NCBI GenBank assembly: GCA_027307335.1
Contig: DAHUXD010000029.1
Location: 1-61,295, forward strand
Direction: 5' to 3'
Source: Acidobacteriota bacterium
GTDB lineage: Bacteria; Acidobacteriota; Thermoanaerobaculia; UBA5066; Gp7-AA6
Length of the DNA stretch: 61,295 bases
Position numbers and translations under genes: made by a program. The notes beneath the pieces are model-generated. The model worked only from the letters and a program-made list of their open reading frames with translations, was not told where the DNA came from and did not search any database. Positions 7,897 through 18,403 of this stretch are shown here, in pieces; the first letter of the stretch is position 1, and each line of letters opens with the position of its first letter.

Positions 7897-8487
7897 CTAT
7901 TTGGACGGCGCGTAGAACGGATTGCGCCCGGCGGCGTGATCCGTCGTGTCGAGGATCTCGCCCACCACCGGCGCGAGGTCCCGGATCGCCTTTTCGATGC
8001 CCTGCTTGAGGGTCACGTCCGCCGCGCCGCAGCCCTGGCAGCCCCCGCCGAGACGCAGATAGACGTTGTTCTTCCGGACGTCGATCAGCTCCACGTAGCC
8101 GCCGTGCGCGGCCACCGCGGGGTTGATCTGGCGCTCGAGCAGGTCGCGGATGGCCCACTTGAGGTCGCCCTCCGCCGGCAGGTTCCGGAAGTAGTCCTCC
8201 GAGACGATCGGTCCGCCGGATCGGATGTGCTTGCGGATGACGTTCCCGATCCCGAGGGCGGGCCAGTCGACCGGGTGGGCCGCGGAGACGGTGACCATGT
8301 TGTCGGCGATCAGCACCGATTCGACGCCGGGGATCGCCAGAAGCTCGGCCGCCAGCAGCGAATGGGCCCCGGAGGCGGCGTCGCCGAAGTGGGCCGACTC
8401 CCCCGGAAACAGGGGCCGGTCGACCGTGAACGCGCATCGGTCTCCGGTTCGCGACGGCTCGCCCGTGATACGAATCTCGGCATCCAT
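7897..8487 (-). CDS. NifU/NfuA-type Fe-S scaffold protein
   Basis: The 196-residue protein has an N-terminal Nfu_N-like domain (GVESVLIADNMVTVSAAHPV) and a C-terminal NifU domain with INPAVAAHGGYVELIDV and the C-x2-C pair GGGCQGCGAADVTLKQGIE that holds a transferable [4Fe-4S] cluster. Nfu proteins deliver clusters to apo-enzymes such as aconitase, which is encoded at the right end of the window. ATG at 8487 is chosen because the longer frame upstream is Arg-rich noise; a TATACT hexamer lies 15 bp before that ATG and may be a -10 box. Divergent from the TPR membrane protein gene. Confidence 0.88.
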   Translation of the reverse strand: MDAEIRITGEPSRTGDRCAFTVDRPLFPGESAHFGDAASGAHSLLAAELLAIPGVESVLIADNMVTVSAAHPVDWPALGIGNVIRKHIRSGGPIVSEDYFRNLPAEGDLKWAIRDLLERQINPAVAAHGGYVELIDVRKNNVYLRLGGGCQGCGAADVTLKQGIEKAIRDLAPVVGEILDTTDHAAGRNPFYAPSK

Positions 8488-8632
8488 CCCGGGCAGTATA
8501 GCCCGCGTGTTTCCTTCGGGGCCCCGTGCGGGCTTCGCCCACCCGGAGCTCCGACGCGGCGTTCTCTCGCCGCGAGTTTGACGGGCCCGCCGCACTCGGA
8601 GATAATGCGCCGTTTTTGGAGAATCCGCCGCG

Positions 8633-9331
8633 ATGTCGCCGAAAATCCGCCGTCAGGACCTGAAGCGCAACGAGCTCGCCGAGACCGTCGGCAAGACGGT
8701 CGACTACGTCACCGGCCACCGCCGGGGCGTCACCGAGATCGTCGCGGTCGTGGCGGGGCTCGCGGCCATCGTCGCGGGATTCTTCATGTACCGCGCGTGG
8801 CTCGAGCGCTCCGCGGGACGCACGCTGTCGGAGGCCCTGGCGATCATGGACACGCCCCTCGCCGCCGAGCAGCCCGGCGGCGCCACGAAGACGTTCGCCT
8901 CGGCGGCGGAACGCCGGTCCCAGGCCGAGAAGCTGCTCCGGCAGGCCGCCTCGCACGGCTCCACGGCATCGGGCCGCGCCGCGCAGGTCATCCTCGCGGC
9001 GAGCGGAACGGAGAAGGCGGCCGAGTCCGTGGACGTCTTCGAGAAGGCCGCGCGGCAGTCCCGGTCGGAGACGGCGGCCGCCGCCGAGATCGACGCGGCC
9101 CGCCAGCTCGCCGCCGACGGCAAGGCGAACGACGCGATCGAGCGGCTGAAGCGCGCGATCGAGTCGCCGACCTCGGCGGCGCCGAAGGACGCCCTCCTCT
9201 TCGCGCTCGCGGGGATCTACGAGCAGACGGGCGCCGCGGCCGATGCGCGCGCCACCTATCAGCGCCTCATCACGGACTACCCGAACTCGCCGTACCGCGC
9301 CGACGCCCGGCAGAAGGTCCCGCTGTCGTAG
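8633..9331 (+). CDS. membrane-anchored TPR protein, YfgM/BamD-like
   Basis: The 232-residue product has a basic cytoplasmic N-terminus (MSPKIRRQDLKRNELAETVG), one transmembrane helix (IVAVVAGLAAIVAGFFMY, about residues 38-55) and a helical-repeat periplasmic part ending in LLFALAGIYEQTGAAADARA and YPNSPYRADARQK, a good C-terminal TPR. This is the arrangement of YfgM-type chaperone partners of the Sec machinery, but the similarity is architectural. The frame just downstream opens within its last codons and encodes the glycosyltransferase. Confidence 0.8.
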   Translation: MSPKIRRQDLKRNELAETVGKTVDYVTGHRRGVTEIVAVVAGLAAIVAGFFMYRAWLERSAGRTLSEALAIMDTPLAAEQPGGATKTFASAAERRSQAEKLLRQAASHGSTASGRAAQVILAASGTEKAAESVDVFEKAARQSRSETAAAAEIDAARQLAADGKANDAIERLKRAIESPTSAAPKDALLFALAGIYEQTGAAADARATYQRLITDYPNSPYRADARQKVPLS

Positions 9332-9411
9332 CGCTCCTCCACGGGGCGCTCCTCGCGTCCGCGGTCCTCTGCGCCATCGGTTTCGTCCTCTTCGTCGTCA
9401 ACGCGGCGACG

Positions 9412-10488
9412 ATGTGGCGTCTCGATCCCGCCCGGCCGCGGCCCCCTCGCCTTCCGTTCGTCTCGGCCGTCGTTCCGGCGCGCAACGAGGAGCGGGGCAT
9501 CGAGGAGGCCGTGCGTTCGCATCTCGCCCAGGACTATCCGGACCTCGAGGTCATCGTGGTGGACGACCGCTCGACCGACGCGACCGGCGCCATCCTCGCG
9601 CGGCTCGCGGCCGAGCACCCGCGCCTCCGCGTGGTGTCCGGCGTCGAGCCGCCGGCGGGCTGGCTCGGCAAGCCGCACGCGCTGTTCCAGGGAACGCGGG
9701 CGGCCCGCGGCGAGCTGCTGCTCCTGGCCGACGCCGACGTCCGCTACGCGCCGGACGCCGTCGGGCAGGCGGTGGCCCTCCTCGAGTCGGAGCGGCTCGA
9801 CCTGATCGCGCTCTTCCCGCGCCTGGAGATGAGGGGCTTCTGGGAGAACGTGCTGATGGCGTACCTCCCGGTGTCATACTTCCTCGGCCCGGCGTTCCTG
9901 CTCAACTCCGACCGGCAGCGCCGTTTCGCCGCGGGCGCCGGCGCGGGCATGCTCGTCCGCGCCGCCTCGTATCGCGCCGCGGGCGGGCACGAGGCGCTGC
10001 GCGCCTCCGTCATCGACGACCTCCACCTCGCGACCCGGGTGCGCCGCGCGGGCGGCCGCTGCCGCATGGTGCGGGCCGACCGCGCGATGCGCCTGCGCAT
10101 GTACCGCGGCTTCCGCGAGATCGTGGACGGCTTCACGAAGAACGTCGCGTACGTGTTCGAGGGCGGGTGGGGCGCGCTGCTCGCCGCGACGACGGCGTAC
10201 TCGTTCCTCGCGTGGTCGCTGCCCGCGGCCGTGCTCATCGCGAGCGTCCTGGGAGCGGCGGTGCCGCGGACGGACCTCGTGCTCGCCGGCGTGGCGGTCG
10301 GTTCGATGCTGGCGGCCCGCGCCGGCATCGCGCTCTTCCTCGATTACCCCCTCTGGCCCGCCGTGACACATCCGTGCATGGCCGCCGTGTGGATCGGCAT
10401 CATGGCCCGCTCCTTCGCGTGGCGCTTTCTCCGCCGCGAGATGCGCTGGCGCGGCCGGACCTACCCCGCGGCCACCGCTCGCTTCTGA
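9412..10488 (+). CDS. family 2 glycosyltransferase, membrane-bound
   Basis: The GT-A body has SAVVPARNEERGIEEAV, VIVVDDRSTDATG (nucleotide-sugar site), LLLADADVRY (the DxD-type motif) and IDDLHLATRVRRAGGRC. Three or four transmembrane helices follow (SFLAWSLPAAVLIASVLGAA, LVLAGVAVGSMLAARAGIAL, MAAVWIGIMARSF). Such enzymes transfer sugars to lipid carriers at the inner membrane, for instance in carotenoid or polysaccharide pathways. ATG at 9412 is the first canonical start, but in-frame coding of an N-terminal hydrophobic helix continues upstream to about 9328 with no ATG, GTG or TTG. The true N-terminus is therefore uncertain by about 28 residues. Confidence 0.82.
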   Translation: MWRLDPARPRPPRLPFVSAVVPARNEERGIEEAVRSHLAQDYPDLEVIVVDDRSTDATGAILARLAAEHPRLRVVSGVEPPAGWLGKPHALFQGTRAARGELLLLADADVRYAPDAVGQAVALLESERLDLIALFPRLEMRGFWENVLMAYLPVSYFLGPAFLLNSDRQRRFAAGAGAGMLVRAASYRAAGGHEALRASVIDDLHLATRVRRAGGRCRMVRADRAMRLRMYRGFREIVDGFTKNVAYVFEGGWGALLAATTAYSFLAWSLPAAVLIASVLGAAVPRTDLVLAGVAVGSMLAARAGIALFLDYPLWPAVTHPCMAAVWIGIMARSFAWRFLRREMRWRGRTYPAATARF

Positions 10489-10500
10489 GAGAATCGCGGC

Positions 10501-12458
<1,958 letters not shown>

Positions 12459-12462
<4 letters not shown>

Positions 12463-13718
12463 GCACGACCGCCCCGTCCGCCGCGATCCTCGCGATCGGC
12501 AGCGAGATGCTGGGGCCGCTCCGGCAGGACACGAACTCGCTCTGGCTGACGGGCCGCCTCGAGGAGATCGGCATTCCGGTCGTGCGCAAGGCGGTCGTCG
12601 GCGACGATCCGGCGTCGATCGCCGACGAGCTCGCGCACGCCGGCCGCTTCGCGAGATACGTCTTCACGACGGGCGGACTCGGCCCGACGGCCGACGACGT
12701 GACGGTCGCCGCGGTCGCCGCGTGGCTCGGCGCGACCCTCTCGAGGAACGAGGCGTTCCTCGAGAAGATGCGCGCGCGTTTCGCGCGGCGAGGCTTCGAG
12801 ATGCCGGCCTGCAACGCGAAGCAGGCGGACTTCATCGTCGGCGCGCGCGTGCTCGAGAACCCGCGCGGCACGGCGCCGGGTTTCTGGGCGGAGCGCGGCG
12901 GCGTCGAGGTCGTGGTGCTGCCGGGTGTCCCCTCGGAGATGCGCGAGATCATGGAGGAGAGCGTGCTGCCGGTCCTCCGCGAACGCGGCGGCGGCGTGGT
13001 GTGGCGACGCCGCGTGCTGCGCATCGCGGGGATGGGGGAGTCGGCGGTCGAGGAGCTCGTCGCGCCGGTCTACGCGCGCTGGAAGGACGACCCGGTGACG
13101 ATCCTCGCCTCGCCGGGCGAGGTGCAGCTCCACCTCGCGGTCCGGGGCGCGCCAGACAGCGCCGATGCCCGCCTCGCGTCGATGGAGGCGGACTTCCGGA
13201 GCGTGCTCGGGCCGCGCGTCTTCGGCGAGGATGCCGAGGACCTGCCGCGCGTCGTGGGCCGGCGCCTTCGCGAGCGGGGATGGACGGTGGCGCTCGCGGA
13301 GTCGTGCACCGGCGGCTCGATCGCGGCGATGCTCACGGACGTGCCCGGCTCGAGCGACTACTTCCTCGGCGCGGTCGTCTCCTACGCGAACGCGGCGAAG
13401 GAGGGGTTTCTCGGCGTCGAGCCCGAGACGATCCGCCGCTTCGGCGCCGTCTCGCCCGAGACCGCGCTCGCCATGGCGCAGGGCGCGCGGGACCGCTTCG
13501 GCGCCGACGTGGCGGCGTCGGTCACGGGCATCGCCGGACCCGACGGGGGAACGCCGGAGAAGCCGGTCGGGACGGTGCACTTCGGTCTCGCGACGAAGGA
13601 CGGAGCGGCCCTGACGAAGCGCCGTCTCTTCGGCGGCGACCGTGCCGTCGTCCGCCGGGCGGCCTCGGTCCAGGCGCTCGAGCTCCTGCGCCGCTTCCTC
13701 TCGGGCGAGGAGTCGTGA
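12459..13718 (+). CDS. cinA: CinA family protein, nicotinamide-nucleotide amidase/ADP-ribose pyrophosphatase
   Basis: Two domains are visible in 419 residues. The N-terminal MoaB/COG1058-like domain has AILAIGSEMLGPLRQDTNS and VFTTGGLGPTADDVT and would hydrolyse ADP-ribose. The C-terminal PncC amidase domain has VALAESCTGGSIAAMLTDVP with the nucleophilic Ser, and SVTGIAGPDGGTPEKPVGTV; it recycles NMN to NaMN in the pyridine nucleotide cycle. The GTG start overlaps the ABC-F stop and its own stop overlaps the next GTG (GTGA), so the gene is embedded in a coupled operon. Confidence 0.95.
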
Positions 13719-14299
13719 GGGCCTTCCTCGCCGTGCCCGGCGACCCGGAGTGGATCGCGAGCGCGCGGGAGTTCGAAGAGCGGTGGCGCCCGAAGCTGCC
13801 GCCGGCGTCGTGGACGAAACCCGAGAGCCGGCACCTGACGCTGCGCTTCCTCGGCGAGATCGAGGAAGCCGCCGCGTCGCGGTTCGCGGAGGCGATCGGC
13901 GCCGCTCTTCCGATCCCGGAGGTCGGGCTGCCCCCGGGAGGACCCGTCGTGTTTCCGCCGCACGGCCGCCCGCGGGTGATCGGCGTCGCCTTCGCACCGG
14001 GCCCCGGCGCCGAGGCGCTGGCCGGGGCGGCGCGGACGGCCGAGCGCGCGGCTCGGCGAATCGGCGCCGAGCCGGAGGACCGCCCCTACCGTCCGCACGT
14101 GACCCTCGCGCGGCTGCGCGAGCCCTGGAACCGCGGTTCGGTCGACGCCTTCCGCGAGGCAGCCGGCGCATGGCCATTTCCGGACTGGCGCGTCCGCTCG
14201 ATCGTGCTGTACGCGAGCCGGCTCGATCCGTCCGGGGCCGTGCACACGCCCCTGAAGGAGTGGCCCGCCGAAGCGGCACTGCGGGGGAGGACCGCGTGA
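13715..14299 (+). CDS. thpR: RNA 2',3'-cyclic phosphodiesterase (LigT/ThpR family)
   Basis: The 194-residue protein has both 2H-phosphodiesterase motifs, ESRHLTLRFLG and YRPHVTLARL, each with the catalytic H-x-T. Family enzymes hydrolyse 2',3'-cyclic phosphates at RNA ends. The length and the N-terminal RAFLAVP match ThpR. Both ends overlap neighbours by 4 bp (GTGA), so it is translated with cinA and plsY, an association also seen in other bacteria where cinA and thpR are adjacent. Confidence 0.92.
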   Translation: MRAFLAVPGDPEWIASAREFEERWRPKLPPASWTKPESRHLTLRFLGEIEEAAASRFAEAIGAALPIPEVGLPPGGPVVFPPHGRPRVIGVAFAPGPGAEALAGAARTAERAARRIGAEPEDRPYRPHVTLARLREPWNRGSVDAFREAAGAWPFPDWRVRSIVLYASRLDPSGAVHTPLKEWPAEAALRGRTA

Positions 14300-14892
14300 A
14301 CGCCACGGCGGCCCTGCTCGTCGGCGTCGCGTACCTCCTCGGATCGATCTCGTTCGCCGTGCTCCTCGTCCGCTCCACGACGGGCAGGGACATCCGGACC
14401 GAGGGCTCCGGGAACGCCGGGGCGACGAACGTGCTGCGTGCCCACGGAAAGGCGCTGGGCCTCGCCGTCGCCGCGCTCGACGTCGCCAAGGGCGCCGCCG
14501 CCGTCGGCGTGGTGCGCCTCGCCACCGCGGATCCGCGCTACGCCGCCGCGGCGGGTTTCGCGGCCGTACTTGGTCACGTCTTCCCGGTCTTCTACGGCTT
14601 CCGGGGCGGCAAGGGCGTCGCCACGGCCGTCGGGGCGTTCCTCGTGCTCGCGCCGCTGGCCACGCTCGTCTGCGTGGGAGTCTTCGTCGCCGTCGTCGCC
14701 GCGATCCGCTACGTATCGGTCGGCTCGATGGTCGCGATCGTGCTGCTGCCGCCGGTCGCGGGAGGCCTCTTCCACGCGAGCGCGCCGATCGTGGCCGCGG
14801 CGGCGGCGACCGCGGTGCTCGTGGTGCTCAAGCATCGGGAGAACCTGAGGCGGCTCGCCGCGGGGACCGAGCGCCGGCTGGGGCAGAAGTGA
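14296..14892 (+). CDS. plsY: acyl-phosphate:glycerol-3-phosphate acyltransferase PlsY
   Basis: This 198-residue inner-membrane protein has the PlsY landmarks: YLLGSISFAVLLVR in the first helix, GSGNAGATNVLRAHGK (glycerol-phosphate loop) and GHVFPVFYGFRGGKGVAT (acyl-phosphate loop), with five hydrophobic segments. It makes lysophosphatidate from acyl-phosphate and glycerol-3-phosphate, the first step of phospholipid synthesis. It lies directly before gpsA, which produces its glycerol-3-phosphate substrate, with a 4-bp overlap, so the two form a functional pair. Confidence 0.95.
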   Translation: MNATAALLVGVAYLLGSISFAVLLVRSTTGRDIRTEGSGNAGATNVLRAHGKALGLAVAALDVAKGAAAVGVVRLATADPRYAAAAGFAAVLGHVFPVFYGFRGGKGVATAVGAFLVLAPLATLVCVGVFVAVVAAIRYVSVGSMVAIVLLPPVAGGLFHASAPIVAAAAATAVLVVLKHRENLRRLAAGTERRLGQK

Positions 14893-15881
14893 AGGAGCGC
14901 GTCGCCGTCCTCGGCGCCGGGTCGTGGGGCACCGCGCTCGCGATCGAGCTCGGCCGCTCGGGGCACGACGTGCTCCTCTGGGGCCGCGACCCGGCGGTGG
15001 CGGAGCGCATCGCGGCGGACGGACGCCACCCGCGGCGGCTCACCGAGTTCCGGATCCCCCCGGAGACGCGCGCCACGTCGGACCTCGGCGAGGCGTTTGG
15101 CTTCGCCGCCACGATCCTGGTCGCGGTTCCGTGCGCGTCGTTGCGGCCGCTGCTCGATCTCGCCCCCGCGCGGCCGGGCCGCGGCCTGCGCGTCGTCTCG
15201 ACGGCCAAGGGCATCGAGCCGGACACGCTCCGCCGCATGTCCGAGATCCTCGCGGAGCGATACCCGCAGGCGGCCGTCGCCGCGCTCTCGGGACCCACCT
15301 TCGCCGAGGGCGTGGCGAGGGGAGACCCGACGGCGGCGGTGATCGCGTCGCGCGACGCCGCGGCCGTGGAGGCGCTGCAGGCGAGCCTCTCGAGCCCAAC
15401 CTTCCGTCTCTACCGGTCGGACGACCTCACGGGCGTCGAGCTCGCCGGCGCGCTCAAGAACGTCGTCGCGATCGCGGCCGGGATCGTCTCGGGTCTCGGC
15501 TTCGGGCACAACACGCTCGCGGCGCTCGTGACCCGCGGCCTCGCCGAGATCGGCCGCATCGTCCGCTCGCAGGGGGGACAGGACCGGACCGTGCAGGGGC
15601 TCGCGGGCGTCGGCGACCTCATGCTGACCTGCACGGGCAAACAATCGCGCAACCGCTTCGTGGGCGAGGAGGTCGGACGGGGGCGGCGCCTGTCGGAGGT
15701 GCTGGTCGACATGCCCGAGGTGGCCGAGGGCGCGCGGACCTGCCTCGCCGTGCCGCGGCTCGCGGGCGCCGCCGGCGTCGAGGCGCCGATCGCCGACGCC
15801 GTCGTGCAGGTCCTCTACGAGGGCGTGCCGGCGCGCGACGCGGTCGAGCGGCTCATGACGCGGGCGCTCCGGCCGGAGTAG
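14889..15881 (+). CDS. gpsA: NAD(P)H-dependent glycerol-3-phosphate dehydrogenase
   Basis: The 330-residue protein begins with the Rossmann motif VAVLGAGSWGTALAIEL, and has SGPTFAEGVARGDPTAAVIA, the catalytic lysine region GVELAGALKNVVAIAAGI and the C-terminal GVGDLMLTCTGKQSRNR, all characteristic of GpsA. It reduces dihydroxyacetone phosphate to glycerol-3-phosphate for the PlsY step. GTG start overlapping plsY. Its last 29 bp overlap the end of the convergent permease gene, which leaves no room for a terminator between them. Confidence 0.95.
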   Translation: MKERVAVLGAGSWGTALAIELGRSGHDVLLWGRDPAVAERIAADGRHPRRLTEFRIPPETRATSDLGEAFGFAATILVAVPCASLRPLLDLAPARPGRGLRVVSTAKGIEPDTLRRMSEILAERYPQAAVAALSGPTFAEGVARGDPTAAVIASRDAAAVEALQASLSSPTFRLYRSDDLTGVELAGALKNVVAIAAGIVSGLGFGHNTLAALVTRGLAEIGRIVRSQGGQDRTVQGLAGVGDLMLTCTGKQSRNRFVGEEVGRGRRLSEVLVDMPEVAEGARTCLAVPRLAGAAGVEAPIADAVVQVLYEGVPARDAVERLMTRALRPE

Positions 15882-17940
15882 CCCCGGTCCTCGGAGGCCG
15901 GTCCTTCCGGGGCGCGAGCACGCGGATCGGGAGCACGACAGCCTGCAGCCCGGCGAACTGGAGCCGGCGCTGGATCGCGAACGCCGTCTCGTTGTGCAGC
16001 AGGCGATAGTAGAAGCGGTCGTTCTCGAAGACGAGCTGGCCCAGGAAGAAGATCGATCTCGGAAAGTCGCGACGAATCGCCTCACAGAGCTCGACGACGG
16101 ACTCGACGGCCTCGGTGCCGATCTCGAACCGGTATTCGGCCTTGAAGCCGAGCTTGTGCGCGAGGTGGACGTACTTTTCGAGGTCTTCGATCGTGTGGCG
16201 CTTCAACCCCTCGACCTCGGCCTTCCCCTTGAAGATCGCCGAGTCGATCACGCCCACCGACGCAAAGACGTAGCTCTTGTACTGGTGCGGGAAGAGCGTC
16301 TGCACCGAGAGTACCGTGTGGACCCCTAGGCCGGAGTAGTTGGCGACCAGCATCACGGCGACGGCCTCGTCGGGGCGGATCGGGCTGCGGTCGAACTCGT
16401 GCTTGCGCATGGGGATCCCGAGGAGCTGCTCGTCCAGGCGGCGCAGCTGGTCCCCGACGCCGTTGTAGTGGCTCTTGATCGCGAAGGCGACGGCCACGAA
16501 CGTCGACGTCACGACGACGGTCAGCCATCCGCCCTCGGTGAACTTCTCGAAGATGCTGATCAGAAGGATGGAGAGGCACATGGTCAGGCCGGTCCCGTGG
16601 ATTGCCAGATTCCGGCGCCAGTGCACGTGCCCGCTGTCGAGCTTTCCCTCCTGGATCCAGTGCCGGGACATTCCGAGTTCCGTCAGGGTGAAGGTGAGGA
16701 AGACGTTGATCGAGTACATCAGGACGAGGAGGCTGCTGTTGCCGTGGGAGTACATGAGCACCGCGATCGCACCCGAACCCATCAGGAAGATGCCGTTGTT
16801 GGTCACGAGGCGGTCCGAGAGTTGCGCGAACCGATGGGGCATCCAGGAATCCACAGCCATGTTCGACAGGATGCGCGGCCCGTCGATGAACCCGGTCTGC
16901 GCCGCGACGAACAACAGCGCTCCTTCCGAGATGAGCGTGACGACGACGAGCGTGGGGCCGATCCTGAAGGGACCGAGTTGCCAGGGGCCGAAGAGCGTTT
17001 CCGCGAGGACGGCGTTGAGCGTCTTGCCGGGCACCGGAACGGCGTGGATCAGCATGTAACAGAAGAGGATGCCGCCGGCCGTGAAGGCGAGCGAGAGCGC
17101 CATGTAGAGCATCGTTTTCTTGGCGTTATGGACCCGCGGCTCCCGCAGGATCTGGACGCCGTTCGACACGGCCTCGATGCCCGTGTAGGTGCCGCCGCCG
17201 AGCGAGTAAGCGCGCAGGAGGATGAAGATCGTCGGCAGCCAGCCGATCGTGGCCGTGGACTTGTGGGCCTCTGACGACGCGTTGCGCAGGACGTCGGGCA
17301 GGAGGTGCAAATGGGAGAACAACCCGAAGCTGATGAGGACGAAGTGCGTCAGGACGAAGGTGAGGAAGATGGGGAGAAGAAACGTCACGGATTCGCGCAC
17401 GCCACGGAGGTTCAGCACGATGAGGAAGATCAGGACGAGCACTTCGGTCCCGAGCTTGAAGTGGCCCCATCGCGCCGGGAGGAAACTGAAGATCGCGTCG
17501 CAGCCGGTCGCCACCGACACGGTGATCGTCAGGACGTAGTCGACGATCAGGGCGCAGCCGGAGACCACGCCGAAGCGAGGCCCGAGGAGTTTCGTCGCGA
17601 CGAGATATCCGCCGCCGCCCCCGGGAAAGTGCTCGATGAGGAGGCTGTAGGCGAACGAGATGACGAAGACCGTCACCGCGGTCATCAGCGTCAGGAAGAC
17701 GGCGAGGTAGGCGTGCGACCCGAGCGCCCGGAAGGCCTCCTCGGGGCCGTACGACGACGAGGAGAGGCCGTCCGCGCCGAGGCCGACCCAGGCGAGGAAC
17801 GCGACCAGCGAGATGGAATGGAAGACCCGGGGATCGAGCGGGTCGCGGGCCTTCCCGACGAGGATCGTCTTGATCGTGTTGGGCAAAGTCTTGGTCCCTG
17901 TCTCGGGCGGCCGCGGATTATCGGTGTCGCCTTCGCTCAA
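15853..17940 (-). CDS. APC superfamily permease, KimA/YdaO-like potassium transporter
   Basis: The 695-residue protein has about twelve membrane helices followed by a cytoplasmic domain of about 200 residues. GLGADGLSSSSYGPEEAFRA near the N-terminus and HFPGGGGGYLVATKLLGPR match the KimA/YdaO group of APC carriers, which import K+ with protons and bind c-di-AMP through the C-terminal domain in Firmicutes. The C-terminal part here (VMLVANYSGLGVHTVLSVQT, SIFFLGQLVFENDRFYYRLL) has the universal-stress-like appearance of that group. Whether it binds a nucleotide is not visible. It overlaps gpsA tail-to-tail by 29 bp. Confidence 0.82.
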   Translation of the reverse strand: MSEGDTDNPRPPETGTKTLPNTIKTILVGKARDPLDPRVFHSISLVAFLAWVGLGADGLSSSSYGPEEAFRALGSHAYLAVFLTLMTAVTVFVISFAYSLLIEHFPGGGGGYLVATKLLGPRFGVVSGCALIVDYVLTITVSVATGCDAIFSFLPARWGHFKLGTEVLVLIFLIVLNLRGVRESVTFLLPIFLTFVLTHFVLISFGLFSHLHLLPDVLRNASSEAHKSTATIGWLPTIFILLRAYSLGGGTYTGIEAVSNGVQILREPRVHNAKKTMLYMALSLAFTAGGILFCYMLIHAVPVPGKTLNAVLAETLFGPWQLGPFRIGPTLVVVTLISEGALLFVAAQTGFIDGPRILSNMAVDSWMPHRFAQLSDRLVTNNGIFLMGSGAIAVLMYSHGNSSLLVLMYSINVFLTFTLTELGMSRHWIQEGKLDSGHVHWRRNLAIHGTGLTMCLSILLISIFEKFTEGGWLTVVVTSTFVAVAFAIKSHYNGVGDQLRRLDEQLLGIPMRKHEFDRSPIRPDEAVAVMLVANYSGLGVHTVLSVQTLFPHQYKSYVFASVGVIDSAIFKGKAEVEGLKRHTIEDLEKYVHLAHKLGFKAEYRFEIGTEAVESVVELCEAIRRDFPRSIFFLGQLVFENDRFYYRLLHNETAFAIQRRLQFAGLQAVVLPIRVLAPRKDRPPRTGATPAGAPAS

Positions 17941-17978
17941 GTCAAACCTCGCAGCCGTATGGTACGGTGAACGGTCCC

Positions 17979-18302
17979 ATGGCGACGGACCGGCCGCCCG
18001 AGGTCGTTCGCGAAAGGGCCGACCTGCTCCCCCTAGGGCTTGCGTCCTGCGCCCTCATCCTCGACCGCGAGCTGACGCGCGACGAAATCGCGCGGTTCTA
18101 CCTGGTCGAGGCCACGGATCGCCCGTACCCGATGGACTTCGACGTGGCCGGGCGGGTCATCGCGTGGGAATGCCGGCGCGACGAGGCCGAACGGTGGCGC
18201 CTCGCCCTCGAGATTTTCCTGGTCAAATCGTTCCGCGGCGAGACGCGGGAGGCGGCGGCGCGCCGCGGGGGTCGGCCGGCGGAGCCGACCCCGAGTCATT
18301 AG
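17979..18302 (+). CDS. conserved-looking small protein, function unknown
   Basis: A 107-residue acidic protein (MATDRPPEVVRERADLLPLG, LASCALILDRELTRDEIARF, YPMDFDVAGRVIAWECRRDE) with no signal peptide, motif or membrane segment. A GTG 12 bp upstream is an alternative start. It is divergent from the permease gene and its stop is 27 bp before the tRNA-Glu gene, separated by a short T-rich stretch that could serve as part of the tRNA promoter region. I do not recognise the family. Confidence 0.55.
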   Translation: MATDRPPEVVRERADLLPLGLASCALILDRELTRDEIARFYLVEATDRPYPMDFDVAGRVIAWECRRDEAERWRLALEIFLVKSFRGETREAAARRGGRPAEPTPSH

Positions 18303-18328
18303 CCGTGTTATTTTTTCCGATCCTCGAC

Positions 18329-18403
18329 GGCCCCATCGTCTAGAGGTCAGGACACGGCTCTTTCAAGGCCGCGACACGGGTTCGAGTCCCGTTGGGGCCG
18401 CCA
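18329..18403 (+). tRNA. tRNA-Glu (anticodon UUC)
   Basis: The sequence folds as a full cloverleaf. The acceptor arm is GGCCCCA with TGGGGCC, the anticodon loop CTTTCAA gives anticodon TTC, the T arm is ACGGG-TTCGAGT-CCCGT, and the CCA end is encoded (18401-18403). The D-region GTCTAGAGGTCAGGAC matches the usual bacterial tRNA-Glu. Its last 16 bases are the left attachment core of the element that follows, so the gene's 3' end has been replaced but restored by integration. Confidence 0.97.
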
